Assembly (NCBI GenBank): GCA_050014755.1
Contig: JBEKCS010000047.1
Span: 1 to 28,162, forward strand
Direction: 5' to 3'
Length of the DNA: 28,162 nt
Source of the DNA: Bog-756 sp050014755
GTDB taxonomy: Bacteria; Actinomycetota; Acidimicrobiia; Acidimicrobiales; RAAP-2
Shown piece after piece: positions 6,357-13,756 of this stretch (positions are counted from its first letter, which is position 1; the number at the start of each line of letters is the position of its first letter). The notes beneath the pieces were generated by a model. That model searched no databases. It was not told the origin of the DNA and saw only the letters and a list, made by a program, of their open reading frames with translations. The translations under genes were made by a program, and so were the position numbers.

Positions 6357-7535
6357 TCAGGCGGCGCGGTCCTCGAGCCGCAGTGCCGAGGTGAACGCGG
6401 CGACGACCTCCGCCTTGGTCCACGGCTCGGGCGACATGGTGATGAAGTAGTCCGCCAAGGCCAGTTCGGCCAGGTGGTCGAGATCGGACTCGACGAAGCC
6501 GAGACTGGCGAGGACGGGGAATTCCAGCTCGGCGAGGATGCGCCGGACGGCCCGCACCGCCCGGCTCCCGTCGTTCGAGCCGTCGTCGGGCTCTCCCATC
6601 GCGTCGGCCACCCGCTCGAGCTGCTCGGGGACGTGGGCACGTTCCCGTTCGAGGGTCTCGGCCAGGACCAGACCGATGGTGAGGCCGTGGGGGACGTGTC
6701 TGATGCCGCCGATGGCCTGTCCGAGCGAGTGCTCGGCGGTGCAGTCCGAGATGTTCATGGCCAGCCCGGCCATCATCGAGCCGCACGACATCCCCGAGCG
6801 GGCCGCCGCGTCGGAGCCGTCGCGGTAGGCGGCGACCAGGGCCGGCGTCATCATCCGGACGGCCTCGAGGGCGATGCCGTCCCCGATGGGGGTGCTGACC
6901 TTGGCCACGATGGCGGCGATGGCCTGGGCGAGGGCGTCGATCCCGGTGTTGGCCGTCATGGTCGGCGGCATCGAGTGGGTGAGCAGGGGGTCCACCAGGG
7001 CGTACTGGGCACGGAGGTTGGCGTTGGCGATGCCGTTCTTGCGTCCCGCCACCGGATCGGACACCACCGAGCCACCGGACACTTCGGAACCGGTGCCGGC
7101 ACTCGTGGGTACTGCGACCAGCGCCACGTGGGGGACCGGGAACCCTGGAGCGTGTGCCAGGAAGTCGGCGAACGTGAGTCCGAGCTGGGCGCAGAGCCGG
7201 GCCGCCTTGGCCGTGTCGATGACCGATCCGCCGCCGATCGCCACCAGGGTGGTGGCGTGCGAGGCGGCGAGGGCGGCCGTGGCGGCGTCCACCATCTCGA
7301 TGGTCGGCTCGGCCGGAGGCTTGTCGAACCGGGTGACGGCGAGCCCCGGGCGAGCGGCCAGGTCGGCCAGGAGCCCGCCGACGGCCGGGTTGTGCTTCTC
7401 TATCCTCTCGTCGACCATGAGGAAGACCTGGGTGGAGCCGATCTCGGCGAGGACGTCGGGAAGGGTCGACGACACGCCCTCGCCGAAGCGGACCTTGACC
7501 GGTAGATGATTGGCGAAGGAGGGGATGGCGTTCAT
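6357..7535 (-). CDS. Iron-containing alcohol dehydrogenase family protein
   Basis: NAD(P)-dependent oxidoreductase of the group III (iron-type) alcohol dehydrogenase family, 392 residues, usual length. Visible are the dinucleotide motif GGGSVIDTAK (101-110), the PTSAGTGSEVS motif (143-153), and metal ligands D200 in TGIDALAQ, H269 in AEHSLGQAIGG and H283 in HVPHG. H269 and H283 are 14 residues apart as in FucO-type enzymes. The usual second ligand, His four residues after the Asp, is Gln204 here; some family branches show this, and metal preference or activity may differ. The ATG at 7535 is supported by GGAGAG just upstream, so the open frame continuing to 8852 is only the antisense of the dioxygenase. 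Substrate is not predictable. The divergent TauD-type gene shares its promoter region, so the two may act on related compounds. Confidence 0.88.
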   Translation of the reverse strand: MNAIPSFANHLPVKVRFGEGVSSTLPDVLAEIGSTQVFLMVDERIEKHNPAVGGLLADLAARPGLAVTRFDKPPAEPTIEMVDAATAALAASHATTLVAIGGGSVIDTAKAARLCAQLGLTFADFLAHAPGFPVPHVALVAVPTSAGTGSEVSGGSVVSDPVAGRKNGIANANLRAQYALVDPLLTHSMPPTMTANTGIDALAQAIAAIVAKVSTPIGDGIALEAVRMMTPALVAAYRDGSDAAARSGMSCGSMMAGLAMNISDCTAEHSLGQAIGGIRHVPHGLTIGLVLAETLERERAHVPEQLERVADAMGEPDDGSNDGSRAVRAVRRILAELEFPVLASLGFVESDLDHLAELALADYFITMSPEPWTKAEVVAAFTSALRLEDRAA

Positions 7536-7758
7536 GGGGACTCTCCGGGTCTGGCGTTCGACGTGGCTGCCGGGTCGGGTGCCGGCGGGCAACCGGGCGC
7601 CACAGGGGACTGGCCCCCGCAGGATGGCCCGTCCCGACGGGCACCGCAACCCGGGCCGGTGAGGAGGTGGGCATCCGGCAGCCGGTCGGGTAGGTGACCG
7701 ACGGGTGCTCGAGTGCGTGCCACACCGAGACCCGGGAGAGTCGGTAGCGTGGGCCAGG

Positions 7759-7788
7759 CATCTGTGCGCCGGACCTGGCGGACAGATG
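7759..7788. promoter_or_regulatory. 30-bp inverted repeat, candidate operator between ADH and dioxygenase
   Basis: CATCTGTGCGCC (7759-7770) and GGCGGACAGATG (7777-7788) are inverted copies matching at 11 of 12 positions around a 6-bp centre. The site lies 81 bp before the dioxygenase start and 223 bp before the dehydrogenase start, in the 333-bp divergent gap, and is a good candidate for a dimeric repressor or activator. I see no other gene in that gap. Confidence 0.5.
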
Positions 7789-7868
7789 ACCGCGGCGTCG
7801 GTCGACCGTCGGGCCGATATCGGGGCCTGCGGTGGGGAGGTGCCGACCATGGTGAAGGAGGGAAGCCG

Positions 7869-8858
7869 GTGACCACGTCCACGCAACGGCCCGTCGATTC
7901 TGCGACGACCGATGTACCTCCACGGGATGCCTACAACGATCTGGGGGTCCGGAGGGTCACCCTCGAGCCGTGGGGGGTCCGGGTCGGACCGACGACCCAC
8001 CTGGCGACCGAGCGGGATCGTCTGGCTTCGTTGCGCTTCGACGGTTTCACCGTCCATCGGGTGGGGGCGACCATCGGAGCCGAAGTCGAGGGTGTCGACC
8101 TCACCCGGGAGCTCGCCGACGAGGTCATCGCCGAGCTCGCCCGGTGTCTCCACGAGTTCAAGGTGCTGTTCTTCCGGGACCAGCCACTGACCGCCGAGCA
8201 GCACGTGGCCTTCGCCCGCCGGTTCGGCGAACTCGAGGTCCACCCGTTCATCCCGGCGAATCCCGCCCATCCCGAACTCGTCCGCTTCGAAAAAGAGGCG
8301 ACGGTCGGCGGGTACGAGAACGGTTGGCACTCCGACGTGTCGTGGCGCGAGTGCCCGTCGCTCGGTGCCGTGCTCCACGCCGTCGAGGTCCCCCCGGTGG
8401 GCGGGGACACCCTCTTCGCCGACATGGGTGCGGCCTACGACGGACTGGACGAGGACCTGCGTCGCCGCATCGACGGGCTCCGTGCCGTCCACGACTACTC
8501 CAGGGTCTTCGGGCACACCATCAAGGAAGGGGACCGTGCCGCCATGCGCGAGCAGTACACGCCGGTCGACCACCCGGTGGTCCGTGTCCATCCGGACACG
8601 GGGCGGCGCATCCTCTACGTCAACCGCTTCTTCGTGGACCACATCGTGGGCATGGACCGCGACGAGAGCGACGCACTCATCGATGAACTGTCCGCCGAGG
8701 CCCAGACCGTGGAGTACCAGTGCCGATTCTCCTGGCAGGTCCACTCGGTCGCCTTCTGGGACAACCGGGCCACCCAGCACTACGCGGCGAGCGACTACTG
8801 GCCCGAACGTCGGGTGATGGAACGGGCCAGCATCAAGGGCGAGCGTCCCCACGGGTGA
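7869..8858 (+). CDS. TauD/TfdA-family 2-oxoglutarate/Fe(II) dioxygenase
   Basis: Predicted non-haem iron dioxygenase of 329 residues, the size of taurine and alkylsulfate dioxygenases. The iron triad is visible as H154-S-D156 in WHSDVSW and H304 in TQHYA. R319, 15 residues after H304, fits the 2-oxoglutarate-binding arginine of TauD. Family members hydroxylate small substrates such as taurine, alkyl sulfates or phenoxyacetates, often releasing sulfite or sulfate. The GTG at 7869 is chosen because AGGAGG lies at 7856-7861; an open frame to 7713 exists but looks non-coding. About 45 residues precede the conserved core, somewhat longer than in E. coli TauD. It is divergent from the iron-type dehydrogenase, and an inverted repeat in the gap suggests common control. 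The true substrate is unknown, and no transporter lies beside it. Confidence 0.88.
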   Translation: MTTSTQRPVDSATTDVPPRDAYNDLGVRRVTLEPWGVRVGPTTHLATERDRLASLRFDGFTVHRVGATIGAEVEGVDLTRELADEVIAELARCLHEFKVLFFRDQPLTAEQHVAFARRFGELEVHPFIPANPAHPELVRFEKEATVGGYENGWHSDVSWRECPSLGAVLHAVEVPPVGGDTLFADMGAAYDGLDEDLRRRIDGLRAVHDYSRVFGHTIKEGDRAAMREQYTPVDHPVVRVHPDTGRRILYVNRFFVDHIVGMDRDESDALIDELSAEAQTVEYQCRFSWQVHSVAFWDNRATQHYAASDYWPERRVMERASIKGERPHG

Positions 8859-8863
8859 CGTGC

Positions 8864-8877
8864 GGGCCGACCGGCCC
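8864..8877. terminator. Candidate bidirectional terminator between dioxygenase and VOC genes
   Basis: GGGCC and GGCCC pair perfectly around a GACC tetraloop in the 42-bp gap between two converging genes. There is no U tract, so the call rests on position and symmetry. Confidence 0.4.
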
Positions 8878-8900
8878 AGGGGCGGTCGGATGTTGGCGAA

Positions 8901-9683
8901 CTACGAGGGCAGGGGCGAGTGGAGCCGGAACTCGCCGCCGGTCGGATCGGTCACCGTCGCCATCCGTCCGTACGGGCTGTCCTGGGGCTCGGCCACGACC
9001 GACCCGCCGAGCCGGATGGTGTCGGACGCGGCCGAGTCGACGTCGGCCACTCCCCAGTAGATGGACCAGTAGGACGGCGCACCTTCACCCAGATGGGACG
9101 AGGCGTCCATGATCCCGGCCAGAGGCGACCGGTCGTCCCGATCGACCATCGTCGAGTAGCGGAACTCGTCGGTGTCGGCGACGACCTCGGTCTCCCACCC
9201 GAACACCGAGCCGTAGAAGTCGAGGGAGGAGTCGTAGGAGCGGGTCAGCAGTTCGAACCAGGCAGGGGCCCCGATCTCGCCGAGGACCGTGAACCCGGGG
9301 AAGGTCCCCGCCTCCCAGGCACCGATGGTCGCCCCGCCCGAGTCGAGCAGCACGGTCTGCTTCCCGAGATCGGCGACCGGGGTCGGTGGAACCCGCACCG
9401 CGCCCCCTTTGGAACCGGCCGCCTCGACCGTGGTCGCGACGTCGGCGCTCGCCAGGTAGACCTTCCACCTGTTGTCCGCCGGCATGTCGCCCATGTCGCC
9501 CATGCAGCCGGCCACGGGAACGCCGTCACGGTGGAACATGAAGTAGCCGCCGAACTCCGGACTCGGCTCCTGGGCCTCCCATCCGAGCAGCTCGCTGTAG
9601 AAGCGACGGCTACCCTCGACGTCGGACGTCCACAGGTCGGCCCAGCACGGCGCCCCGATCGGGGCGTACTCACGGTTCGGCAT
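8901..9683 (-). CDS. VOC (glyoxalase/bleomycin-resistance) family protein, two modules
   Basis: A 260-residue protein made of two beta-alpha-beta-beta-beta modules, the first from about residue 10 to 125 (PCWADLWTSDVEGSRRFYSELLGW) and the second from about 138 to 258 (AWFELLTRSYDSSLDFYGSVFGW). The two modules resemble each other and end in the usual DPTGGEF motif. It is similar in layout to mycobacterial CFP30B/CFP32-type proteins. VOC proteins bind metals or small hydrophobic ligands and include dioxygenases, glyoxalases and drug-binding proteins; this subgroup has no settled reaction. The ATG at 9683 has GAGGA about 6 nt upstream. It follows the DUF4232 lipoprotein gene on the same strand after 240 bp, with a palindrome in between, so it probably has its own promoter. 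Confidence 0.88.
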   Translation of the reverse strand: MPNREYAPIGAPCWADLWTSDVEGSRRFYSELLGWEAQEPSPEFGGYFMFHRDGVPVAGCMGDMGDMPADNRWKVYLASADVATTVEAAGSKGGAVRVPPTPVADLGKQTVLLDSGGATIGAWEAGTFPGFTVLGEIGAPAWFELLTRSYDSSLDFYGSVFGWETEVVADTDEFRYSTMVDRDDRSPLAGIMDASSHLGEGAPSYWSIYWGVADVDSAASDTIRLGGSVVAEPQDSPYGRMATVTDPTGGEFRLHSPLPS

Positions 9684-9712
9684 GGTGTCCTCGTTTCGTC
9701 ATGCGGTTGACG

Positions 9713-9736
9713 GGGTTCCCGGTCGACCGGCACCCC
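9713..9736. promoter_or_regulatory. Palindrome upstream of the VOC gene
   Basis: A perfect 12-bp palindrome, CCGGTCGACCGG at 9719-9730, is extended by GGG (9713-9715) and CCC (9734-9736) to 24 bp with two mismatched pairs. It lies 36 bp before the VOC start codon, a position typical of a repressor operator overlapping a promoter. In high-GC DNA such palindromes arise more easily, so support is moderate. Confidence 0.35.
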
Positions 9737-9923
9737 GACCGCTGCGTCGTATCCTCGGCTGCTCGCTCGGGGTTCGGCGCCCCTTCCATGCCTGATGGTA
9801 GCCAGCGCTCCCGGCGAGCGCTCGGGGGTACGGCGCTCCGCCCGGCCCAGGACCTGGTCCGGACGTCGCCGGCCCACGCCACGAGCCCGTCCGAGATCCG
9901 GTCCCGTCCGGGAAGCGGTCCCG

Positions 9924-10616
9924 TCAGAGAGGAGTCGCCACCACCGTCGTGACGGTGGCCGACGAGTAGTTCGCGGTGTTCGGCGAGGAGCACACCGAGA
10001 GTCCTGAGGGCGCGGCCACCGTCGCGGCCTGCGTCTGGCCGGGCGGGTAGACCCGGACCTCGGTGGCGGTCGCCGACCCCGAACACGGGGGGATCCCTGG
10101 GTCGGTCACCGCGACCGACGCGTAGGCGCTCGCGCCGGCCGCCAGGGTCACCTTGACAGGGGTCAGGTTCTCGCGCTGGGCGGGGGCACCGATCTGGCTG
10201 CCACTTGCAGCGAGGAAGGACACGCCGGGGAACCCGTACAGGGTGCAGGCGGTCGAACCGGTGTTGTGGAAGGTGATCCCGTAGTGGATGGCGCCGGCCG
10301 TGCCGTTCGGGGCCCCGATCGAGATGACCAGGGCACTGGTCCGGCATCCGCCGATGGAGGTGGTCAAGGTGGTCGATGTCGTCGTGGTGGACGACGAAGA
10401 AGAGGAAGCCGCTGTCGTCGATGTGGTCGAGGACGGAGCCACGGTCGTGGTCGTCGTGCTGGTCCGGGTGGTCGAGGTCGACGACGAGGACGAGGAGCTC
10501 CCGCATGCGGTGATCCCGACGGCCAGTGCCCCGACGGCCAGGATGGGCCACAGCCGGTGGCCCGATCGGGTCCGGTCGCGGCGGGTGTCGAAGCGAGCGT
10601 TGGGGTCAGGGCGCAT
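9924..10616 (-). CDS. Secreted lipoprotein with Ser/Thr-rich linker and DUF4232 domain
   Basis: Predicted cell-surface lipoprotein of 230 residues. A basic N-terminus (about 1-22) and hydrophobic stretch end in the lipobox ITAC with the lipidated Cys at 38. A low-complexity Ser/Thr linker follows (about 39-88), then a DUF4232-like domain (about 90-229) with CRTSALVISIG, NTGSTACTLYGFPGV and a C-terminal Cys pair, the usual pattern for this actinobacterial exported domain of unknown function. The ATG at 10616 is chosen; a GTG six bases earlier (10622) is equally possible because the ribosome site is weak. The linker resembles the Thr-rich linker of the GH26 enzyme at the right end of the window, a habit of this lineage rather than proof of a shared role. 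The 283 bp upstream, shared with the divergent DUF2510 gene, hold no other gene I can support. Confidence 0.85.
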   Translation of the reverse strand: MRPDPNARFDTRRDRTRSGHRLWPILAVGALAVGITACGSSSSSSSTSTTRTSTTTTTVAPSSTTSTTAASSSSSSTTTTSTTLTTSIGGCRTSALVISIGAPNGTAGAIHYGITFHNTGSTACTLYGFPGVSFLAASGSQIGAPAQRENLTPVKVTLAAGASAYASVAVTDPGIPPCSGSATATEVRVYPPGQTQAATVAAPSGLSVCSSPNTANYSSATVTTVVATPL

Positions 10617-10899
10617 GGTCACGCCACCATCTTGCCCTCTGGGACGAACCGGTGGACGGCTGCCGGTCCTCGGCGGTCACGGTGGGTGGTCAGTGCCTCG
10701 CCGGGCACTGCACGGTCGCCACGGCCCGGGCGAGCTGGCCCGATTCCGGTGTCGGCGACGGACGAACCCTTGGACGGTGCCGGACGGAGCCGGGTCCCGG
10801 GGCCTTCGGTGCCCGCCCGCCGTGACCGGCAGGCGCTGTCCGGACGGGCCCGGAACGGCTGCCGCCGTTGCCGACACACGCGCGGCCTAGTCTGTTCAC

Positions 10900-11451
10900 G
10901 TGTTGAATGTGAGCGGTTCAGAGATGACCCTCCTCTTCGTGTTCGCCATAGCCCAGGCCGTGGTCGGCTACCTCCTTTCGGAGGCGGACAAGCGGAACCT
11001 GGGCCGGACGCCGTGGGGCCTGCCGTCGGCGCTCTGGGCCCTGATCTGGTTCCTGAGCCTGCTCCTCGGCCTGATCCTCTACCTGGTGGCCCACCGGTCG
11101 GAGGTGCGCAGGGGTCCGCAGACGCCGCTGGGCTCGTTCGACGCCCATGGCCAGTTCGTCCCGCCCGTGGTTCCGCCACGCAGCGTAGGCAGCGACTTCC
11201 CCGCGTATCCCCGCCCGGCTGACGGAGGTGGCCCGCGCCCACCCCGTCCGCCCGATACTCCCGGACCCCCGCAGGCTGCGCCGCCGCCGCCGTCGTCGTC
11301 GGTCGAGCACTCGCCCCCGGCGTGGCAGCCGGACCCGAGCGGGCGGTTCCACTATCGATGGTGGACGGGTGCGGAGTGGACCTCCTATGTGTCCACGAAC
11401 GGGCAGGTGACCGTGGACACCAGTCCCGATCAGCGGATCGGCCCGTACTGA
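10900..11451 (+). CDS. DUF2510 domain membrane protein
   Basis: A 183-residue protein with two predicted membrane helices (about residues 9-27 and 42-64), a Pro-rich linker (about 94-140) and a C-terminal DUF2510 motif (about 141-165, PAWQPDPSGRFHYRWWTG and EWTSYV). DUF2510 is a short Trp-rich actinobacterial domain of unknown function, usually attached to membrane proteins. The GTG at 10900 is the first start. TAGTCT at 10888-10893 lies six bases before it, so transcript and coding sequence could begin together (leaderless). An ATG at 10924 is the alternative and would shorten the protein by eight residues. It is divergent from the DUF4232 lipoprotein. Confidence 0.8.
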   Translation: MLNVSGSEMTLLFVFAIAQAVVGYLLSEADKRNLGRTPWGLPSALWALIWFLSLLLGLILYLVAHRSEVRRGPQTPLGSFDAHGQFVPPVVPPRSVGSDFPAYPRPADGGGPRPPRPPDTPGPPQAAPPPPSSSVEHSPPAWQPDPSGRFHYRWWTGAEWTSYVSTNGQVTVDTSPDQRIGPY

Positions 11452-11481
11452 GCCCGAGGGCCGGCCAGCCTGTCGCGTACT

Positions 11482-11495
11482 GCCCGGCTACGGGC
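11482..11495. terminator. Candidate bidirectional terminator hairpin
   Basis: GCCCG and CGGGC pair perfectly around a GCTA tetraloop, in the 91-bp gap between the converging DUF2510 gene and the small double-CxxC gene. No U tract. Confidence 0.4.
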
Positions 11496-11542
11496 GAACG
11501 CGTTGAGCCGCGACATCCGGATCAGCAGAGGATGCGGCTGGA

Positions 11543-11788
11543 TCAGGCCACGTTGTAGCTGCGTACCGGCGTCAGGTGGGCGAGCCGTCGATCCTCGGCC
11601 GGACCGCTCGCCGAAAGCGCACGTAGGTCGCCGGTGCACTCCGCGCACACCCTGGTGACGAACAGGTCCATCCCAAGCTCCCGGCGCTCCCGGCGCGAGA
11701 TCCTGGTGATCGTGCCCCTCCAGCCGCAGCGTTGGCACGCCCCATGACTGGCCTTGCAATCCACGACGAGCACGTCACCCTTGGTCAC
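11543..11788 (-). CDS. Small double-CxxC (zinc-ribbon-like) protein
   Basis: An 81-residue protein with CQRC (about residues 18-21) and CAEC (about 48-51), spaced as a four-cysteine zinc knuckle or ribbon, and a basic stretch ISRRERRELG between them. I do not recognise the family; a nucleic-acid-binding or structural zinc site is a reasonable inference. The reading frame is supported by a strong ribosome site (GGGAGGGA, six bases before the GTG at 11788). It is divergent from the small membrane protein at 11988, and an inverted repeat lies in the gap. Confidence 0.65.
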   Translation of the reverse strand: MTKGDVLVVDCKASHGACQRCGWRGTITRISRRERRELGMDLFVTRVCAECTGDLRALSASGPAEDRRLAHLTPVRSYNVA

Positions 11789-11807
11789 AGAGTATCCCTC
11801 CCCAGGC

Positions 11808-11835
11808 GATAGACAACTCCGATGAGTGTCCTATC
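11808..11835. promoter_or_regulatory. Interrupted inverted repeat in a divergent gap
   Basis: GATAGACA (11808-11815) and TGTCCTATC (11827-11835) are complementary except for one extra base, around an 11-bp centre. The repeat lies 20 bp upstream of the double-CxxC gene's start and could be an operator or part of that gene's leader. Confidence 0.3.
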
Positions 11836-11987
11836 GGTCTCTATGGGTGGCAACTGTAGTGAGCTGTCCTCCGATTCGCTGGGAGCCCCGGAAGGTCCGA
11901 GCGAGCGTCGGCGGCCATATCCCCGGGACCCGGTGCGATCCCGGCCCCGCATTGTCCGTCCGGGGCGGACCCTGCGAGAGTAAAGCG

Positions 11988-12467
11988 GTGTTCGTGACGA
12001 ACCATGTCCTCTGCGGAGTGGCGATTGGACAGGCATTGGCCGGCCGTCCCGGCACGGCCTTCGTGGCCGGCGGGCTGTCCCATCTCGTCCTGGACGCGGT
12101 GCCTCATTGGGGATGCGCCATCGAGGAATCAGGGGGCCCGGAGAAGTTCGTCAAGGTGGCGCGTCGTGACGGCGTCCTCGGGCTGGGGGCCATGGCGTTC
12201 GCCGCCGTGACGGTGGAACGACGCACGCGGACGGCCACCGTTGCAGCCATGTTCGGGGCCGTCCTGCTCGATCTGGACAAGCCGATGATGCATTTCTTCG
12301 GACGGGACCCGTTTCCTCGTGCCGTCAACCGACTGCACCATTGGGTCCAGAACGAGTCGCCCGACGGTCTGAACAAGGAGATCGCCTACGGCGCGATGTT
12401 GGTGGCCGCCGACGTCGCGTCGGGCGCATTGCGCTACGGAAGGTGCGGCCGGCACTACGCAGGGTGA
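11988..12467 (+). CDS. Small membrane protein with SHxxLDxxPH motif
   Basis: A 159-residue, mostly hydrophobic protein with a histidine at residue 6 and the motif SHLVLDAVPHW (31-41), then DLDKP (95-99) and NRLHHWVQNE (114-123). The SH-x2-LD-x2-PH pattern recurs in uncharacterised membrane proteins distantly related to YdjM-type predicted metal-dependent hydrolases; the His and Asp residues could bind a metal at the membrane face. No reaction is established. The GTG at 11988 is preferred, with GAGAG upstream; a GTG at 11994 is possible and the open frame back to 11826 has no coding features. It is a single gene ending directly in a hairpin. Confidence 0.7.
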   Translation: MFVTNHVLCGVAIGQALAGRPGTAFVAGGLSHLVLDAVPHWGCAIEESGGPEKFVKVARRDGVLGLGAMAFAAVTVERRTRTATVAAMFGAVLLDLDKPMMHFFGRDPFPRAVNRLHHWVQNESPDGLNKEIAYGAMLVAADVASGALRYGRCGRHYAG

Positions 12468-12481
12468 CCGACTCCGTCGGT
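12467..12481 (+). terminator. Hairpin overlapping the stop of the SHxxLDxxPH gene
   Basis: ACCGAC (12467-12472) and GTCGGT (12476-12481) pair perfectly around TCC, beginning in the stop codon itself. It lacks a long U tract but position and perfect stem make it a likely terminator. Confidence 0.5.
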
Positions 12482-12634
12482 TGTCATGCCCTGTCGTATC
12501 TCTTTCCGTCTGAGTCGACGGGGATGACGCAACGTTCCGCTGCTGTTCATCTTGCGTTCTCACCGTCGAAACGGGAAGGCAACCTTGCGCTTCTAGTGTC
12601 TGGGCGTGGTCGATGCGAGCGGTGACAGGGAACT

Positions 12635-12725
12635 GAATTTGTGTTCTGCAGCCTAAATTCTTATTGACCAGAGACCGTGAGAAAACGTATGGTTCACGCA
12701 GGGCTTAGGGGTTGGCCCGTAACCC
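12635..12725 (+). promoter_or_regulatory. AT-rich palindrome, promoter and leader hairpin before the first GT2 gene
   Basis: GAATTT (12635-12640) and AAATTC (12655-12660) form a perfect inverted repeat separated by 14 bp. Three bases later comes TTGACC (12664-12669), an 18-bp spacer and TATGGT (12688-12693), a good sigma-70-type promoter. In the predicted leader GGGTT (12709-12713) can pair with AACCC (12721-12725). This is the most A+T-rich spot I noticed in the window. It would give a leader of about 150 nt before the GTG at 12855. The rest of the 373-bp gap (12482-12854) shows no gene. Confidence 0.5.
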
Positions 12726-12854
12726 GGTGGTCAGTATGGCGATCGGCGTTGCAGTGCGTTTGAGGGGCCGCGAATTTACACTCAGGACCCTGCACGGCGA
12801 CATGTGGTTTGGAATGGCCGCCCACTTGGCGGCCACGAGAGAGGGCAGGCTTCT

Positions 12855-13715
12855 GTGACGAATCGCAAAGCGGATCTCCATGCTGTCCCGAACATGACGG
12901 ACGAGCGCGTCGAACCCACCGTGAGCGTGGTCATCCCTGCCAAGAACGAAGCCCGCAATCTTCCCCATGTCCTGGCCGGACTTCCCGACGGGTTGCACGA
13001 GGTGATCCTGGTCGACGGTGCGTCAGACGACGACACGGTCGATGTCGCGATGAAGCTGCGTCCGGACATCATCGTGATCGGGCAGACCCGGAAGGGAAAG
13101 GGCAATGCGCTCGCATGCGGGTTCGCTGTCGCCACCGGTGACTTCATCGTCATGCTCGACGCCGATGGCTCGACCGACCCGGCGGAGATTCCCCATTTCG
13201 TGGGGGCACTCAAGGGGGGCGCGGATTTCGCCAAGGGATCGCGGTTCCTACCCGGGGCCGGCAGCAGCGATATCAGCCGGTTCAGGCAGTATGGAAACTA
13301 CTGGCTCAATCGTGTCGTCAATGTGCTCTATGGCACCCGGTACACCGATCTCTGCTACGGCTACAACGCGTTCCGGCGTGAGTGCCTCGAAGCCATGGAC
13401 CTCCAGGCGGGGCACGGCGAAGAGCGCCAGCCGACGGAGATGTTGTGGGGCGACGGATTCGAGGTCGAGACGCTCATCAACGTGCGGATCGCCAAAGCCG
13501 GTCTCCGGGTCGTCGAGGTTCCGAGCTTCGAGCACAGTCGGCACTTCGGGACAAGCAACCTGAATGCGGTGTCCGACGGGCTCCGGGTCCTGCGTACCAT
13601 CCACTCCGAGCGCAAGCGCGGGTATCGCCGGAGCGCTGCGGCGGTCGACGGTTACGAGCGCGAGGAGAGCGCGTCGTGGTCTCTGATCTCCACCTTGACC
13701 GAAGAGGCAAGCTGA
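12855..13715 (+). CDS. Family 2 glycosyltransferase, DPM/polyprenyl-phosphate-sugar-synthase-like
   Basis: GT-A fold transferase of 286 residues that probably moves a sugar from a nucleotide donor to a lipid or glycan acceptor in the cytoplasm. Motifs include PTVSVVIPAKNEARNLP (21-37), LVDGASDDDT (52-61), RKGKGNAL (79-86) and the metal/donor DxD as MLDADGSTDP (100-109), followed by KGSRF and a conserved GxNxxRR-like FR region. The pattern resembles polyprenyl-phosphate mannose/glucose synthases, but there are no C-terminal membrane helices. The GTG at 12855 has AGGGCAGG upstream; an ATG at 12894 is a shorter option. It stands alone on the forward strand behind its own promoter and converges on the GMC gene, so it may be the first gene of the polysaccharide locus. 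Confidence 0.87.
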   Translation: MTNRKADLHAVPNMTDERVEPTVSVVIPAKNEARNLPHVLAGLPDGLHEVILVDGASDDDTVDVAMKLRPDIIVIGQTRKGKGNALACGFAVATGDFIVMLDADGSTDPAEIPHFVGALKGGADFAKGSRFLPGAGSSDISRFRQYGNYWLNRVVNVLYGTRYTDLCYGYNAFRRECLEAMDLQAGHGEERQPTEMLWGDGFEVETLINVRIAKAGLRVVEVPSFEHSRHFGTSNLNAVSDGLRVLRTIHSERKRGYRRSAAAVDGYEREESASWSLISTLTEEAS

Positions 13716-13756
13716 TCCCCTGACGCGCTCGGAACCCGCGACCCCGGCCGTGCCGC

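Noticed and set aside
7536..8852. Extension of the dehydrogenase frame to 831 residues
   Set aside because: It is antisense to the dioxygenase; the dehydrogenase has a good start and ribosome site at 7535.
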